NCBI GenBank assembly: GCA_023146365.1
Contig: JAGLCE010000109.1
Location: 1 to 8,501, forward strand
DNA length: 8,501 bases
Origin: Endozoicomonadaceae bacterium
GTDB lineage: Bacteria > Pseudomonadota > Gammaproteobacteria > Pseudomonadales > Endozoicomonadaceae
Direction of reading: 5' to 3'
Part shown: positions 1 through 5,957 of the stretch, piece by piece
Layout: each line of letters opens with the position of its first letter
Position numbering within the stretch: position 1 is the first letter of the stretch
Position numbers and translations under genes: made by a program
The notes under the pieces: generated by a model
The model's input: only the letters and a program-made list of their open reading frames with translations
Database searches by the model: none
What the model was told of the DNA's origin: nothing

Positions 1-188
1 AATGTCGTCATGCAAAGGTCTCAATCTGAATCATACATTTCCACCAGCAATACCATTTCGATCACGCCATCCGTGATTGAGGGCACACAATGACATTATT
101 TATCCTATTTACTCGCACTATAGTCTCCATAAAGTGAAATACCGTTACACTACCACTCTAAAGTTCACTACCACTGACGGTTATCGGT

Positions 189-653
189 ATGCTCCACATC
201 GTGCTCTACCAGCCAGAAATCCCCCCCAACACCGGAAATATCATCCGGTTGTGCGCCAATACCGGTTTCAACCTGCATCTTATTCGCCCTCTGGGCTTTA
301 CACTGGATGACAAACGAATGCGCCGAGCTGGGCTAGATTACCATGAACTGACCACACTACAACTACACGACAGCTATGAATCGTTCGTGACAACCGTCAA
401 ACTGGGTACCGTTTACGCACTCAGTACCAAGGGAACCACCTGCCACACGACACCGAAATACCAACCAGGAGACGCACTTCTGTTTGGCTCAGAAACTCGT
501 GGTTTACCGGTCGATCTGCGGGAATCACTCCCGACAACACAGGTACTGCGCCTACCAATGCAGGCCGATAGCCGTAGCATGAATTTGTCCAACACCGTTG
601 CTGTTGTCTTGTATGAATCTTGGCGACAACTGGACTTCAAGGGGGGAGTTTAG
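189..653 (+). CDS. trmL: tRNA (cytidine/uridine-2'-O-)-methyltransferase TrmL
   Basis: TrmL is a cytoplasmic SPOUT-family enzyme. It transfers a methyl group from S-adenosylmethionine to the 2'-O of the wobble nucleotide 34 of certain tRNA-Leu species. The 154 residues align almost end to end with E. coli TrmL (about 157 aa). Visible motifs are the N-terminal PPNTGNIIRLCANTGF (residues 12-27), DDKRMRRAGLDYHE (40-53), the SAM-binding loop LLFGSETRGLP (97-107) and the knot motif LPMQADSRSMNLSN (122-135). The ATG at 189 matches the family N-terminus (MLxIVLYxPE). Only a weak purine-rich ribosome site precedes it. The gene converges on secB, its usual neighbour in Pseudomonas-like genomes, but an inserted segment now separates them. 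Its TAG stop codon (651-653) is the first three bases of a 101-bp direct repeat. Confidence 0.97.
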   Translation: MLHIVLYQPEIPPNTGNIIRLCANTGFNLHLIRPLGFTLDDKRMRRAGLDYHELTTLQLHDSYESFVTTVKLGTVYALSTKGTTCHTTPKYQPGDALLFGSETRGLPVDLRESLPTTQVLRLPMQADSRSMNLSNTVAVVLYESWRQLDFKGGV

Positions 654-751
654 CGAGGAGCAACATACAGGTGACTCTGCATGGCCGCCTAATATATGTT
701 TTTATGAATTATTGTACGGTCTCATCTGCGACTTCCTGCTGCGCCTGCTCT
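651..751. repeat. 101-bp direct repeat, left copy (duplicated trmL-secB junction)
   Basis: This copy matches 2539-2639 at 98 of 101 positions without gaps. The differences are at 672 (T versus C), 680 (C versus T) and 726 (T versus G). It holds the trmL stop codon, the short trmL-secB spacer and, on the minus strand, a remnant of the last 14 codons of secB (stop TTA at 709-711). The one difference inside the secB remnant is synonymous (Ala GCA for GCC). Similarity stops abruptly on both sides. A small hairpin present in the right copy carries one mismatch here because of the change at 680. Confidence 0.95.
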
Positions 752-833
752 TTTATCGGTCTATTTTAGTTAGCTAATACTGGAACTTATTTATTTAATC
801 CAACTCTCATTATTTATATATTACTTAAACTTG

Positions 834-838
834 AAGGA
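834..838 (+). promoter_or_regulatory. Ribosome binding site of the RING-like gene
   Basis: AAGGA lies 12 bases before the ATG at 851. The spacing is longer than usual, but this is the only Shine-Dalgarno-like sequence nearby. The ATG at 838 is out of frame, which supports 851 as the start. The 80 bases upstream are very AT-rich and could hold a promoter, but no convincing -35/-10 pair is visible. Confidence 0.5.
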
Positions 839-850
839 TGGTTAAATATT

Positions 851-2209
851 ATGATTCCGAATACAAATGTAAACAATGTCCCATTTCAATGCCAGGCAGC
901 AGGTGGCTTTACTGACGAGATGTCAATTGATATGCAGATTATGAATGCAGATTATGAGGTCGTCAAATACTTGCTAAATACAAAAATGCTGACTGAAAAT
1001 CAGCTTCACAAAATTAAAAGTAGATTTGCAGACAGCTTAACTACTCAAGATACTAATTTTATTAATCAGATGATTGATTTTGTAAGAGAAGGTGGATTAG
1101 AGCAGCAAGAGACCGTTGTTTCTCCTTTTAATGCAGTTGGTGTGGAAATACGTGGCCGCACGGTTTCCCCCGCACCTGCTCACAATGTTCAGGCCATTGC
1201 AAATCAACCACAAGTATCACATCAAGCACCGCCAAGTGCTAACCAAGGAAACAGTGGCGCAGCAAATACTTTAGCGACAACACCAAAAACCAAAAAAAGC
1301 TGTATAAAGCAAGAGGCATTAGATCTTATCGCTAGGCATTGTAACAACACAGATATCGATATTTCAGAAGCAATAGATAGAGGAAACTTAGAAGTTATAC
1401 TTCATCTTCTTTCCTATCAGCCAATGACACCTTCTCAATTATGCAATATAGAGTCGAAGGCTGATCTAATAGATCTAAGCAATAAAAAAATAAAAGAAGT
1501 CAAGAGAAGAATTGATAATTGTCATGGAGATCGGGAAATCAGTACGCCTTATTGGAATAGAGTGTATAGAAATGAATCAAACGAATCGTTTGCAGATATA
1601 ATATCTCAATACAATGCACTGATTCCGATTCTTATGACTATTATTGTTACCCCTGAAAATCACAGTCGTTTTATAGCGCTACATCCAGAGGGGCCTAATG
1701 AAGAAACAATTCAAGATTTATTAGATGTTTCCAAGGAAGTAGTCATTAGTCCAACAGATCATGAAGATGATGGCTATGAGAGGGTGAATGTAGTTATGAA
1801 CCTTTCCCTTAACACTTGCAACAAGTTGGTATCTAGAAATTCAACAGAGACTGATACTTCGCGGACACTGCAAGAAATTTTGTCTGATAGCACGGCTGCA
1901 TATGACAGAGAAATAGCATCAAGGCATAACGTCCCTCCTACCTGGAATCATGGTAATCAAGCGCAGCCACAAGCACCAATTGGAAATGAAAAATCACCGG
2001 AGGAGCTAATTGCCGAAAACGAGGAATTAAAAGAAAAAAGAAAATGCCAGTATGCGTCCTGTATAAACATGGCTTCTATTCTCTATTTGCACGGCGCCGG
2101 TAATCTAGCACACATAGTTCACTGTAAAGAACACTCTCTCTCAGTAAATGATCTGTGCCCTAACTGCGAGCAGATAATTGAGGTTGTGGTGCAGGGCAGG
2201 CACACATAG
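851..2209 (+). CDS. Putative RING-finger-like effector protein
   Basis: I do not recognise the protein as a named family. It has 452 residues. Segment A (about 31-80) and segment B (about 171-222) resemble each other (EVVKYLL...LTENQLHKI against EVILHLL...MTPSQLCNI), suggesting an internal duplication of a helical module. A Pro/Ala/Gln/Asn-rich linker (about 101-150) joins them. Next come a mixed region (230-360), a second flexible stretch (about 361-380) and a short charged helix (381-398). The C-terminal 55 residues place possible zinc ligands at C399, C404, H414, H421, C425, H428, C436 and C439, ending CPNCEQIIEVVV. This order and the C-terminal beta strand resemble MDM2/IAP-type RING domains of E3 ubiquitin ligases. 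The first pair is spaced C-x4-C rather than the usual C-x2-C. No signal peptide or membrane segment is visible. A secreted effector acting on a host ubiquitin system is an inference. Another zinc-ribbon-like domain is the alternative. The gene is AT-rich and sits in an inserted segment. Confidence 0.85.
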   Translation: MIPNTNVNNVPFQCQAAGGFTDEMSIDMQIMNADYEVVKYLLNTKMLTENQLHKIKSRFADSLTTQDTNFINQMIDFVREGGLEQQETVVSPFNAVGVEIRGRTVSPAPAHNVQAIANQPQVSHQAPPSANQGNSGAANTLATTPKTKKSCIKQEALDLIARHCNNTDIDISEAIDRGNLEVILHLLSYQPMTPSQLCNIESKADLIDLSNKKIKEVKRRIDNCHGDREISTPYWNRVYRNESNESFADIISQYNALIPILMTIIVTPENHSRFIALHPEGPNEETIQDLLDVSKEVVISPTDHEDDGYERVNVVMNLSLNTCNKLVSRNSTETDTSRTLQEILSDSTAAYDREIASRHNVPPTWNHGNQAQPQAPIGNEKSPEELIAENEELKEKRKCQYASCINMASILYLHGAGNLAHIVHCKEHSLSVNDLCPNCEQIIEVVVQGRHT

Positions 2210-2538
2210 AGTGAGGTTGTTTGCTGCTATCTCTCGGCTGTAGTCATTCCAAATTCTTTGAAGAAAAAGGAGTCAAGTCACTTGAGAATATTGATTGAGC
2301 CACAATAAATATAAATATTGTGGCTGTGAACTTTTTATTATTTATTGGACTAATCCATATGCATGATTCAATCATGAATAATATGCCTGCAGGGTTTGTA
2401 TTTAAAAACCTGTAAAAGTGGAGTTAATTATCTGGATAATTTACCGTTTAGGCGGTGAATTTTTAAATAACTATCTTTAACACTACAACCCTTTTATAAA
2501 AAGAGTTTCTGTCGTTTTTAATGTGTTAAAAATCACGC
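2210..2538. other. Non-coding tail of the inserted segment
   Basis: These 329 AT-rich bases have no credible gene. The longest start-to-stop reading noticed is an 18-codon frame at 2359-2415 with no ribosome site. The region holds the hairpin at 2298-2325, a CATGAT/ATCATG inverted repeat (2362-2376) and a TTTTTAA/TTAAAAA inverted repeat (2515-2532) just inside the right end of the segment. None of these matches a known element that I recognise. Confidence 0.6.
2298..2336 (+). terminator. Probable rho-independent terminator after the RING-like gene
   Basis: A perfect 10-bp stem, AGCCACAATA (2298-2307) paired with TATTGTGGCT (2316-2325), closes an 8-base loop. TTTTT follows at 2332-2336. The T-run begins six bases after the stem, which is looser than an ideal terminator. 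The position 89 bases after the stop codon fits termination of 851-2209. Confidence 0.55.
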
Positions 2539-2639
2539 TAGCGAGGAGCAACATACAGGCGACTCTGTATGGCCGCCTAATATATGTTTTTATGAATTAT
2601 TGTACGGTCTCATCGGCGACTTCCTGCTGCGCCTGCTCT
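2539..2639. repeat. 101-bp direct repeat, right copy (native secB end)
   Basis: This is the partner of 651-751. Positions 2597-2639 are the real 3' end of secB. The rest is the spacer that would have followed the trmL stop codon before the insertion, and the TAG at 2539-2541 corresponds to that stop. The sequence to its left (2525-2538) does not resemble trmL, so the repeat ends exactly at the stop codon. A 7-bp inverted repeat, CATACAG/CTGTATG (2552-2571), is perfect in this copy. Confidence 0.95.
2552..2591 (+). terminator. Weak terminator-like hairpin in the trmL-secB spacer
   Basis: Two mutually exclusive small stems are possible: CATACAG/CTGTATG (2552-2558 with 2565-2571) or AGGCG/CGCCT (2557-2561 with 2574-2578). 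A T-run follows at 2587-2591. In the ancestral arrangement this spacer lay between two convergent genes, where a terminator is expected. The distance to the T-run makes the call weak. Confidence 0.25.
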
Positions 2640-3121
2640 ATGGCCTGAGCATACAACGCTTCAAAGTTAACCGGTGCCAGCAGCAGTGCGGGAAAACTGC
2701 CACGATTAACCAGATTATCCACGGTTTCCCGAGCATAAGGGAACAGCATGCTCGGACAAAACGCCCCCAACGTGTGGTTCAACTGTGCGCTCTCCAAATT
2801 GAGGATCATGAAAATACCGGCCTGCTCCACTTCCACAATAAAAGCCGTATCTTCGCCATTCTTCACGATCACGGTCAGTGACAAAACCACTTCATACAAA
2901 CCCTTCTCGTCCAGCGCGACATGGGTGGTATTGATGTCCAGCGTCACTTCCGGCTGCCATTGAGATTTAAACATCAAAGGCGCTTTAGGTGATTCAAAGG
3001 AAAGATCCTTCACATAAATACGCTGTAGGGCAAACTGTGGTTGCAACGCTTGGTTTTTCTCATTCTCATTCTCATTCTCATTGTCATTGTCATTGTCATT
3101 GTCATTGTCATTGTCGGCCAT
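2597..3121 (-). CDS. secB: Protein-export chaperone SecB
   Basis: SecB is a cytoplasmic tetrameric chaperone. It keeps preproteins unfolded and hands them to SecA for Sec translocation. Family hallmarks are QRIYVKDLSFESPKAP (33-48), WQPEV (55-59), YEVVL (76-80), EVEQAGIF (97-104), PSMLFPYARE (123-132) and LAPVNFEALY (149-158). I chose the ATG at 3121 (174 aa) because AAGGA lies 8 bases upstream. A longer frame from 3166 would add 15 residues not typical of SecB. Compared with E. coli SecB (155 aa) the protein has an extra acidic tail: residues 3-20 are six Asp-Asn pairs and three Glu-Asn pairs, encoded by a hexanucleotide repeat. The gene is the last of a probable yibN-grxC-secB operon, 85 bases after grxC. 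Its last 14 codons are duplicated next to trmL. Confidence 0.97.
   Translation of the reverse strand: MADNDNDNDNDNDNENENENEKNQALQPQFALQRIYVKDLSFESPKAPLMFKSQWQPEVTLDINTTHVALDEKGLYEVVLSLTVIVKNGEDTAFIVEVEQAGIFMILNLESAQLNHTLGAFCPSMLFPYARETVDNLVNRGSFPALLLAPVNFEALYAQAIEQAQQEVADETVQ
3061..3114 (-). repeat. Hexanucleotide tandem repeat in the secB N-terminus
   Basis: Nine 6-bp units on the plus strand: three CATTCT followed by six CATTGT. On the coding strand they read as GAC-AAT and GAG-AAT codon pairs, giving a (Asp-Asn)6(Glu-Asn)3 tract. Slippage of whole units would lengthen or shorten the tail by two residues without changing the reading frame. Confidence 0.95.
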
Positions 3122-3206
3122 GATGAATTCCTTACTTGTAAAATCATTTCGCGCTATAAAAATCACCTGCTAGAGAACGCTGGACAATACATTCGAGAGA
3201 GGTCAA

Positions 3207-3461
3207 TTATGAGGTCAGTAGCTCATCCAACTTACCAGCAGCGTCCAGGGCATAGAGATCATCATACCCCCCGACGTGAGTCTCCCCGATCCATATTTGC
3301 GGTACCGAAGTGCGTCCGGCGCGCTCAACCATTGCCTGCCTGACGGCCGCCTGACCATCGACGTTAACCTTCCGGTAAGTCGCCCCTTTACTGTCCAGCA
3401 ACGCCAACGCACGCTGGCAAAAAGGACAGTAGTCAGAGCTATATATGGTGATCTTTTGCAT
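3207..3461 (-). CDS. grxC: Glutaredoxin 3 (GrxC)
   Basis: This is a small cytoplasmic dithiol glutaredoxin. It reduces protein disulfides and glutathione mixed disulfides at the expense of glutathione. The 84 residues form a complete thioredoxin-fold Grx: strand KITIYSS (3-9), active site C12-P-F-C15, the cis-proline motif TSVPQIWI (51-58, Pro54) and the glutathione-binding GGYDDL (64-69). The usual GrxC active site is CPYC; Phe replaces Tyr here, which is conservative. The start at 3461 gives the standard N-terminus; the ribosome site is only a weak AAGAAAG. It lies 27 bases downstream of yibN and 85 bases upstream of secB, the same order as in E. coli and Pseudomonas. Confidence 0.97.
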   Translation of the reverse strand: MQKITIYSSDYCPFCQRALALLDSKGATYRKVNVDGQAAVRQAMVERAGRTSVPQIWIGETHVGGYDDLYALDAAGKLDELLTS

Positions 3462-3488
3462 GGCTTTCTTGATAGAACGCGCAGGTTA

Positions 3489-3905
3489 TCAGACCGTAAC
3501 TAGCGGCAGATTTTCACCCCGCCAGCTATTCAGGCCGCCCTTAAGACGCTTGACGTTGATAAACCCGGCATCCTGCAACTGCTTATTCACAGTACCGGCA
3601 TGCTGACCCATGGCATCCACCACAACCATCGGACGTTCCCTATGCTGATCCAGCTCGGACAAGCGCTCTTTCATCTCGGCGAACGGCAGATTGATCGCAT
3701 TAACAATATGCCCTTTACCAAACTCCTTCTTCGCTCGGACATCTAGCACCAGCCCGTTTTCACGGTTAAGTAGCTGAGTCAGTTCCTGGGTAGTAACGCC
3801 CTGCCCCCCCTTGCGCATCTCGAAGAAAATGAGCAATACCACCAAGGCAGCAAACAGACCGACCAGTGCTGGGTGATTAATGGCAAATTCGATAAATTGT
3901 TCCAT
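3489..3905 (-). CDS. yibN: YibN-like membrane-anchored rhodanese-domain protein, cysteine-free
   Basis: The product has 138 residues, close to E. coli YibN (about 143). One N-terminal membrane segment (about 12-29, PALVGLFAALVVLLIFF) is followed by a rhodanese domain (about 38-135). Domain hallmarks are LVLDVRAKKEFGKGHI (52-67), INLPF (71-75), MVVVDAMG (93-100) and LKGGLNSWRGENLPL (121-135). Classical rhodaneses use a cysteine in the loop after the MVVVD strand. Here the loop reads DAMGQHAG (97-104), with alanine where E. coli YibN has Cys, and the protein contains no cysteine at all. It therefore cannot form a persulfide, and a structural or binding role in the inner membrane is more likely. 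It is the first gene of the probable yibN-grxC-secB operon and is divergent from gpmI. No strong Shine-Dalgarno precedes the ATG at 3905. Confidence 0.92.
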   Translation of the reverse strand: MEQFIEFAINHPALVGLFAALVVLLIFFEMRKGGQGVTTQELTQLLNRENGLVLDVRAKKEFGKGHIVNAINLPFAEMKERLSELDQHRERPMVVVDAMGQHAGTVNKQLQDAGFINVKRLKGGLNSWRGENLPLVTV

Positions 3906-3941
3906 AGAAGCATTTATTCACATACTGACAAGAAAGCCACA

Positions 3942-3947
3942 AGTATA
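3942..3947 (-). promoter_or_regulatory. Candidate -10 element of the yibN-grxC-secB operon
   Basis: On the minus strand TATACT, one base from the consensus TATAAT, lies 36 bases upstream of the yibN start. No good -35 hexamer is seen at the expected spacing, so this is tentative. Confidence 0.3.
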
Positions 3948-4011
3948 CAGTCTAGTGAAACTTTTTCATCCACAAAACCCCTTAATTTCATCCAAAAGGG
4001 ACGATTAGGGG

Positions 4012-4227
4012 CTAGAGGCTAGGGGCAATAAAACGGTAGCAGCCAGACCGCAACATAATAACGGTCACTTCTGCCTCATTAGGGATCCTCTCAAAACCCA
4101 CACAATCCGTCGTCCTGTCGTCATTTGTCCTTGCAGCAGATTCATAACCTGTAGGAGAATCAGACAGAGCTCCAAATTCGAGACCGTGATAGCGTCTGCC
4201 AACTCTTAGGGCGTTCACTGGCGTCAC
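4012..4227 (-). pseudogene. Possible gene remnant with an FGE-sulfatase-like end
   Basis: The open frame of 71 codons begins with GTG, has an in-frame TGA two codons upstream (4231-4233) and no clear ribosome site. The stretch from RVGRRYHG (8-15) through AARTNDDRTTDCVGFERI (31-48) loosely recalls the C-terminal end of formylglycine-generating-enzyme/C-type-lectin-like domains (RGGSW...R...GFR). This fold is also used by diversity-generating retroelement targets. If real, it is only a C-terminal fragment. It may equally be chance. The heptamer repeat overlaps its stop codon. Confidence 0.2.
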
Positions 4228-4308
4228 ATTTCACCCAAATATGATCACCTTTATTGAGTTATGTTGAGGTTTCTAATGGTTTAGAGATTCCCATTAAATA
4301 CCGTTTGT

Positions 4309-4324
4309 TATGACATTTGTCATA
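4309..4324. promoter_or_regulatory. Palindrome upstream of gpmI, candidate operator
   Basis: TATGACATTTGTCATA has perfect 7-bp arms around TT, and another ATGACA half-site follows at 4331-4336. It lies 70 bases before the gpmI start, where a regulator or promoter would act. No specific regulator is recognised. One palindrome of this size could occur by chance in the window. Confidence 0.3.
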
Positions 4325-4394
4325 CAGATCATGACAAAAAGTGTGATAACCCAGTAAAATCAGTAACCAATTTACTTTATCGGATACGACCAAC

Positions 4395-5942
4395 ATGACG
4401 ATCCATCGAAACACCACGGCTCTGATCATCCTCGATGGCTGGGGAGATCGAAAAGAAACTGAATCCAATGCCATCCATGCCGCCCGCACCCCGACACTCG
4501 ACCGACTGCAACAAACTTGCCCCCATACGCTGATATCAAGCTCTGGCAACGACGTTGGACTACCAGAGGGACAGATGGGCAACAGCGAAGTCGGTCATAT
4601 GAATCTCGGGGCAGGGCGAATGGTCTATCAGGATCTAACCCGAATCGACAAGGCTATCCAAGACGGTGATTTTACCCTGAACCCCGTATTGACCGATGTC
4701 ATTGATCACGCCGTCAATCAAGACAAAACCGTTCATATCATAGGTCTGCTATCACCTGGTGGCGTTCACTCCCACGAAGATCAGATCTTTGCCATGATCA
4801 ACATGGCTGCCGCCCGAGGCTCCAAAGCTATCTATCTCCATGCCTTTCTGGATGGCCGAGATACTCCGCCACGAAGTGCTGCACCTTCATTGGCTAAAGC
4901 CGATGAGCAGTTGAAAGCGTTAGGTGTCGGTCGCATCGCCAGCTTGATTGGTCGCTATTACGCCATGGATCGGGACAATCGCTGGGATCGTGTACGCTGC
5001 GCCTACGACCTACTAACTGCTTGCAAAGCGATGTATACCGCTGAAAATGCCCTAGCCGGCTTACAGGCCGCCTATGATCGAGAAGAAAATGATGAGTTCG
5101 TTAAGGCGACAGCCATCATTCCCTCTGGTGCCACACCCGCCATTATCGACGACGGTGACGCCCTTATCTTCATGAACTTCCGCGCAGACCGCGCCCGCGA
5201 GATCACCCGTGCCTTTGTCGACGAACCGTTTGACGGTTTTGTGCGAGAACAGCACCCTAAACTGGCGGGCTTCGTCATGCTAACCCGCTATGCCGCCAGC
5301 ATTGATGCACGCTGCGCCTTCCCTTCAGAACCCCTAAAAAACACCTTGGGTGAATACATGGCCAGCTTGGGTAAAACCCAGCTACGAATCGCAGAGACCG
5401 AGAAATATGCCCACGTCACCTTTTTCTTCAGTGGTGGACGCGAAGCGCCTTACACGGGAGAGTCTCGCATCCTGATTCCTTCACCCGATGTAGCCACCTA
5501 TGACCTACAACCAGAAATGAGTGCACCAGAACTCACCGACCAACTGATCGAAGCCATCAACAGCGGCGACTATGACCTGATCATATGCAACTACGCCAAT
5601 GGCGACATGGTCGGCCATACCGGCGTATTCGATGCCGCGGTGAAAGCCGTTGAGTGCGTGGATACCTGCATTGCGCGGGTTGTCGAAGCTTTCGAACAAA
5701 ACGGCGGCCAGTGCCTGATCACCGCCGATCACGGAAATGTCGAGCAGATGGTCGATCCGTCCACCGGACAAGCACACACTGCCCATACCTGTGAAAAAGT
5801 ACCGCTAATCTATGTTGGCCCCAACCATCTGACACTGACCGAGGGAGGCGTTTTATCTGACTTAGCACCCACCCTGCTAGCACTGATGGATGACGAACAG
5901 CCTACGGAGATGACCGGCCATAATCTAGCTCAGTTCACCTGA
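4395..5942 (+). CDS. gpmI: 2,3-bisphosphoglycerate-independent phosphoglycerate mutase
   Basis: GpmI interconverts 3-phosphoglycerate and 2-phosphoglycerate in glycolysis and gluconeogenesis. It uses two Mn ions and a phosphoserine intermediate in the cytoplasm. The 515 residues match the family length. The phosphatase-domain start LIILDGWGDR has Asp14. The nucleophile is Ser64 in GQMGNSEVGHMNLGAGR (59-75). The transferase domain has GGVHSHEDQ (122-130), FLDGRDTPPRS and RYYAMDRDNRWDR. MNFRADRARE binds phosphate, and metal ligands occur in ANGDMVGHTG and ITADHGNVEQM. The ATG at 4395 is the only start preceding the conserved ILDGW, with a weak CGGA site upstream. The gene is divergent from yibN, as in related genomes. 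Downstream, about 15 bases after the stop, an IS remnant begins in place of the usual neighbours such as envC. Confidence 0.98.
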   Translation: MTIHRNTTALIILDGWGDRKETESNAIHAARTPTLDRLQQTCPHTLISSSGNDVGLPEGQMGNSEVGHMNLGAGRMVYQDLTRIDKAIQDGDFTLNPVLTDVIDHAVNQDKTVHIIGLLSPGGVHSHEDQIFAMINMAAARGSKAIYLHAFLDGRDTPPRSAAPSLAKADEQLKALGVGRIASLIGRYYAMDRDNRWDRVRCAYDLLTACKAMYTAENALAGLQAAYDREENDEFVKATAIIPSGATPAIIDDGDALIFMNFRADRAREITRAFVDEPFDGFVREQHPKLAGFVMLTRYAASIDARCAFPSEPLKNTLGEYMASLGKTQLRIAETEKYAHVTFFFSGGREAPYTGESRILIPSPDVATYDLQPEMSAPELTDQLIEAINSGDYDLIICNYANGDMVGHTGVFDAAVKAVECVDTCIARVVEAFEQNGGQCLITADHGNVEQMVDPSTGQAHTAHTCEKVPLIYVGPNHLTLTEGGVLSDLAPTLLALMDDEQPTEMTGHNLAQFT

Positions 5943-5957
5943 CCTCCCTGCCCCCTG

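Larger units (their letters stand above)
752..2538. other. Inserted AT-rich accessory segment between trmL and secB
   Basis: This 1,787-bp segment lies between the two copies of the 101-bp repeat and separates two genes that are normally adjacent. The left repeat joins perfectly to trmL and the right one to secB, so the ancestral locus probably had a single copy of the repeat and the segment arrived together with a second copy. It is visibly richer in A and T than the core genes. It contains one gene (851-2209), a hairpin with a following T-run and non-coding sequence. No integrase, transposase or terminal inverted repeat was seen. Site-specific integration at an att-like core, or a repair event that duplicated the junction, are both possible. 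Confidence 0.7.
3906..4394. other. Divergent intergenic region between yibN and gpmI
   Basis: These 489 bases separate two divergent core genes and should hold both promoters. The visible contents are the candidate -10 for yibN, a short heptamer tandem repeat (4005-4025: TTAGGGG, CTAGAGG, CTAGGGG), a minus-strand open frame of 71 codons (4012-4227) and a 16-bp palindrome (4309-4324). The spacer is long for this gene pair, so it may include remnants of something inserted. Confidence 0.5.

Noticed and set aside
148..175. CACTACCACT occurs twice (148-157 and 166-175) before trmL
   Set aside because: Only 10 bp and two copies in simple sequence. No known operator matches, and it cannot be distinguished from chance.
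2359..2415. 18-codon open frame in the tail of the inserted segment
   Set aside because: Too short, no ribosome binding site, and it overlaps small inverted repeats.
2600..2881. Plus-strand open frame antisense to secB
   Set aside because: It is a shadow of secB with no ribosome site and no recognisable domain.
3122..3166. 15-residue upstream extension of SecB (ATG at 3166)
   Set aside because: The ATG at 3121 has a well-placed AAGGA, and the extension has no counterpart in the SecB family.
5061..5278. Two minus-strand open frames inside gpmI
   Set aside because: They lie antisense to highly conserved gpmI codons, and their composition is explained by that gene.
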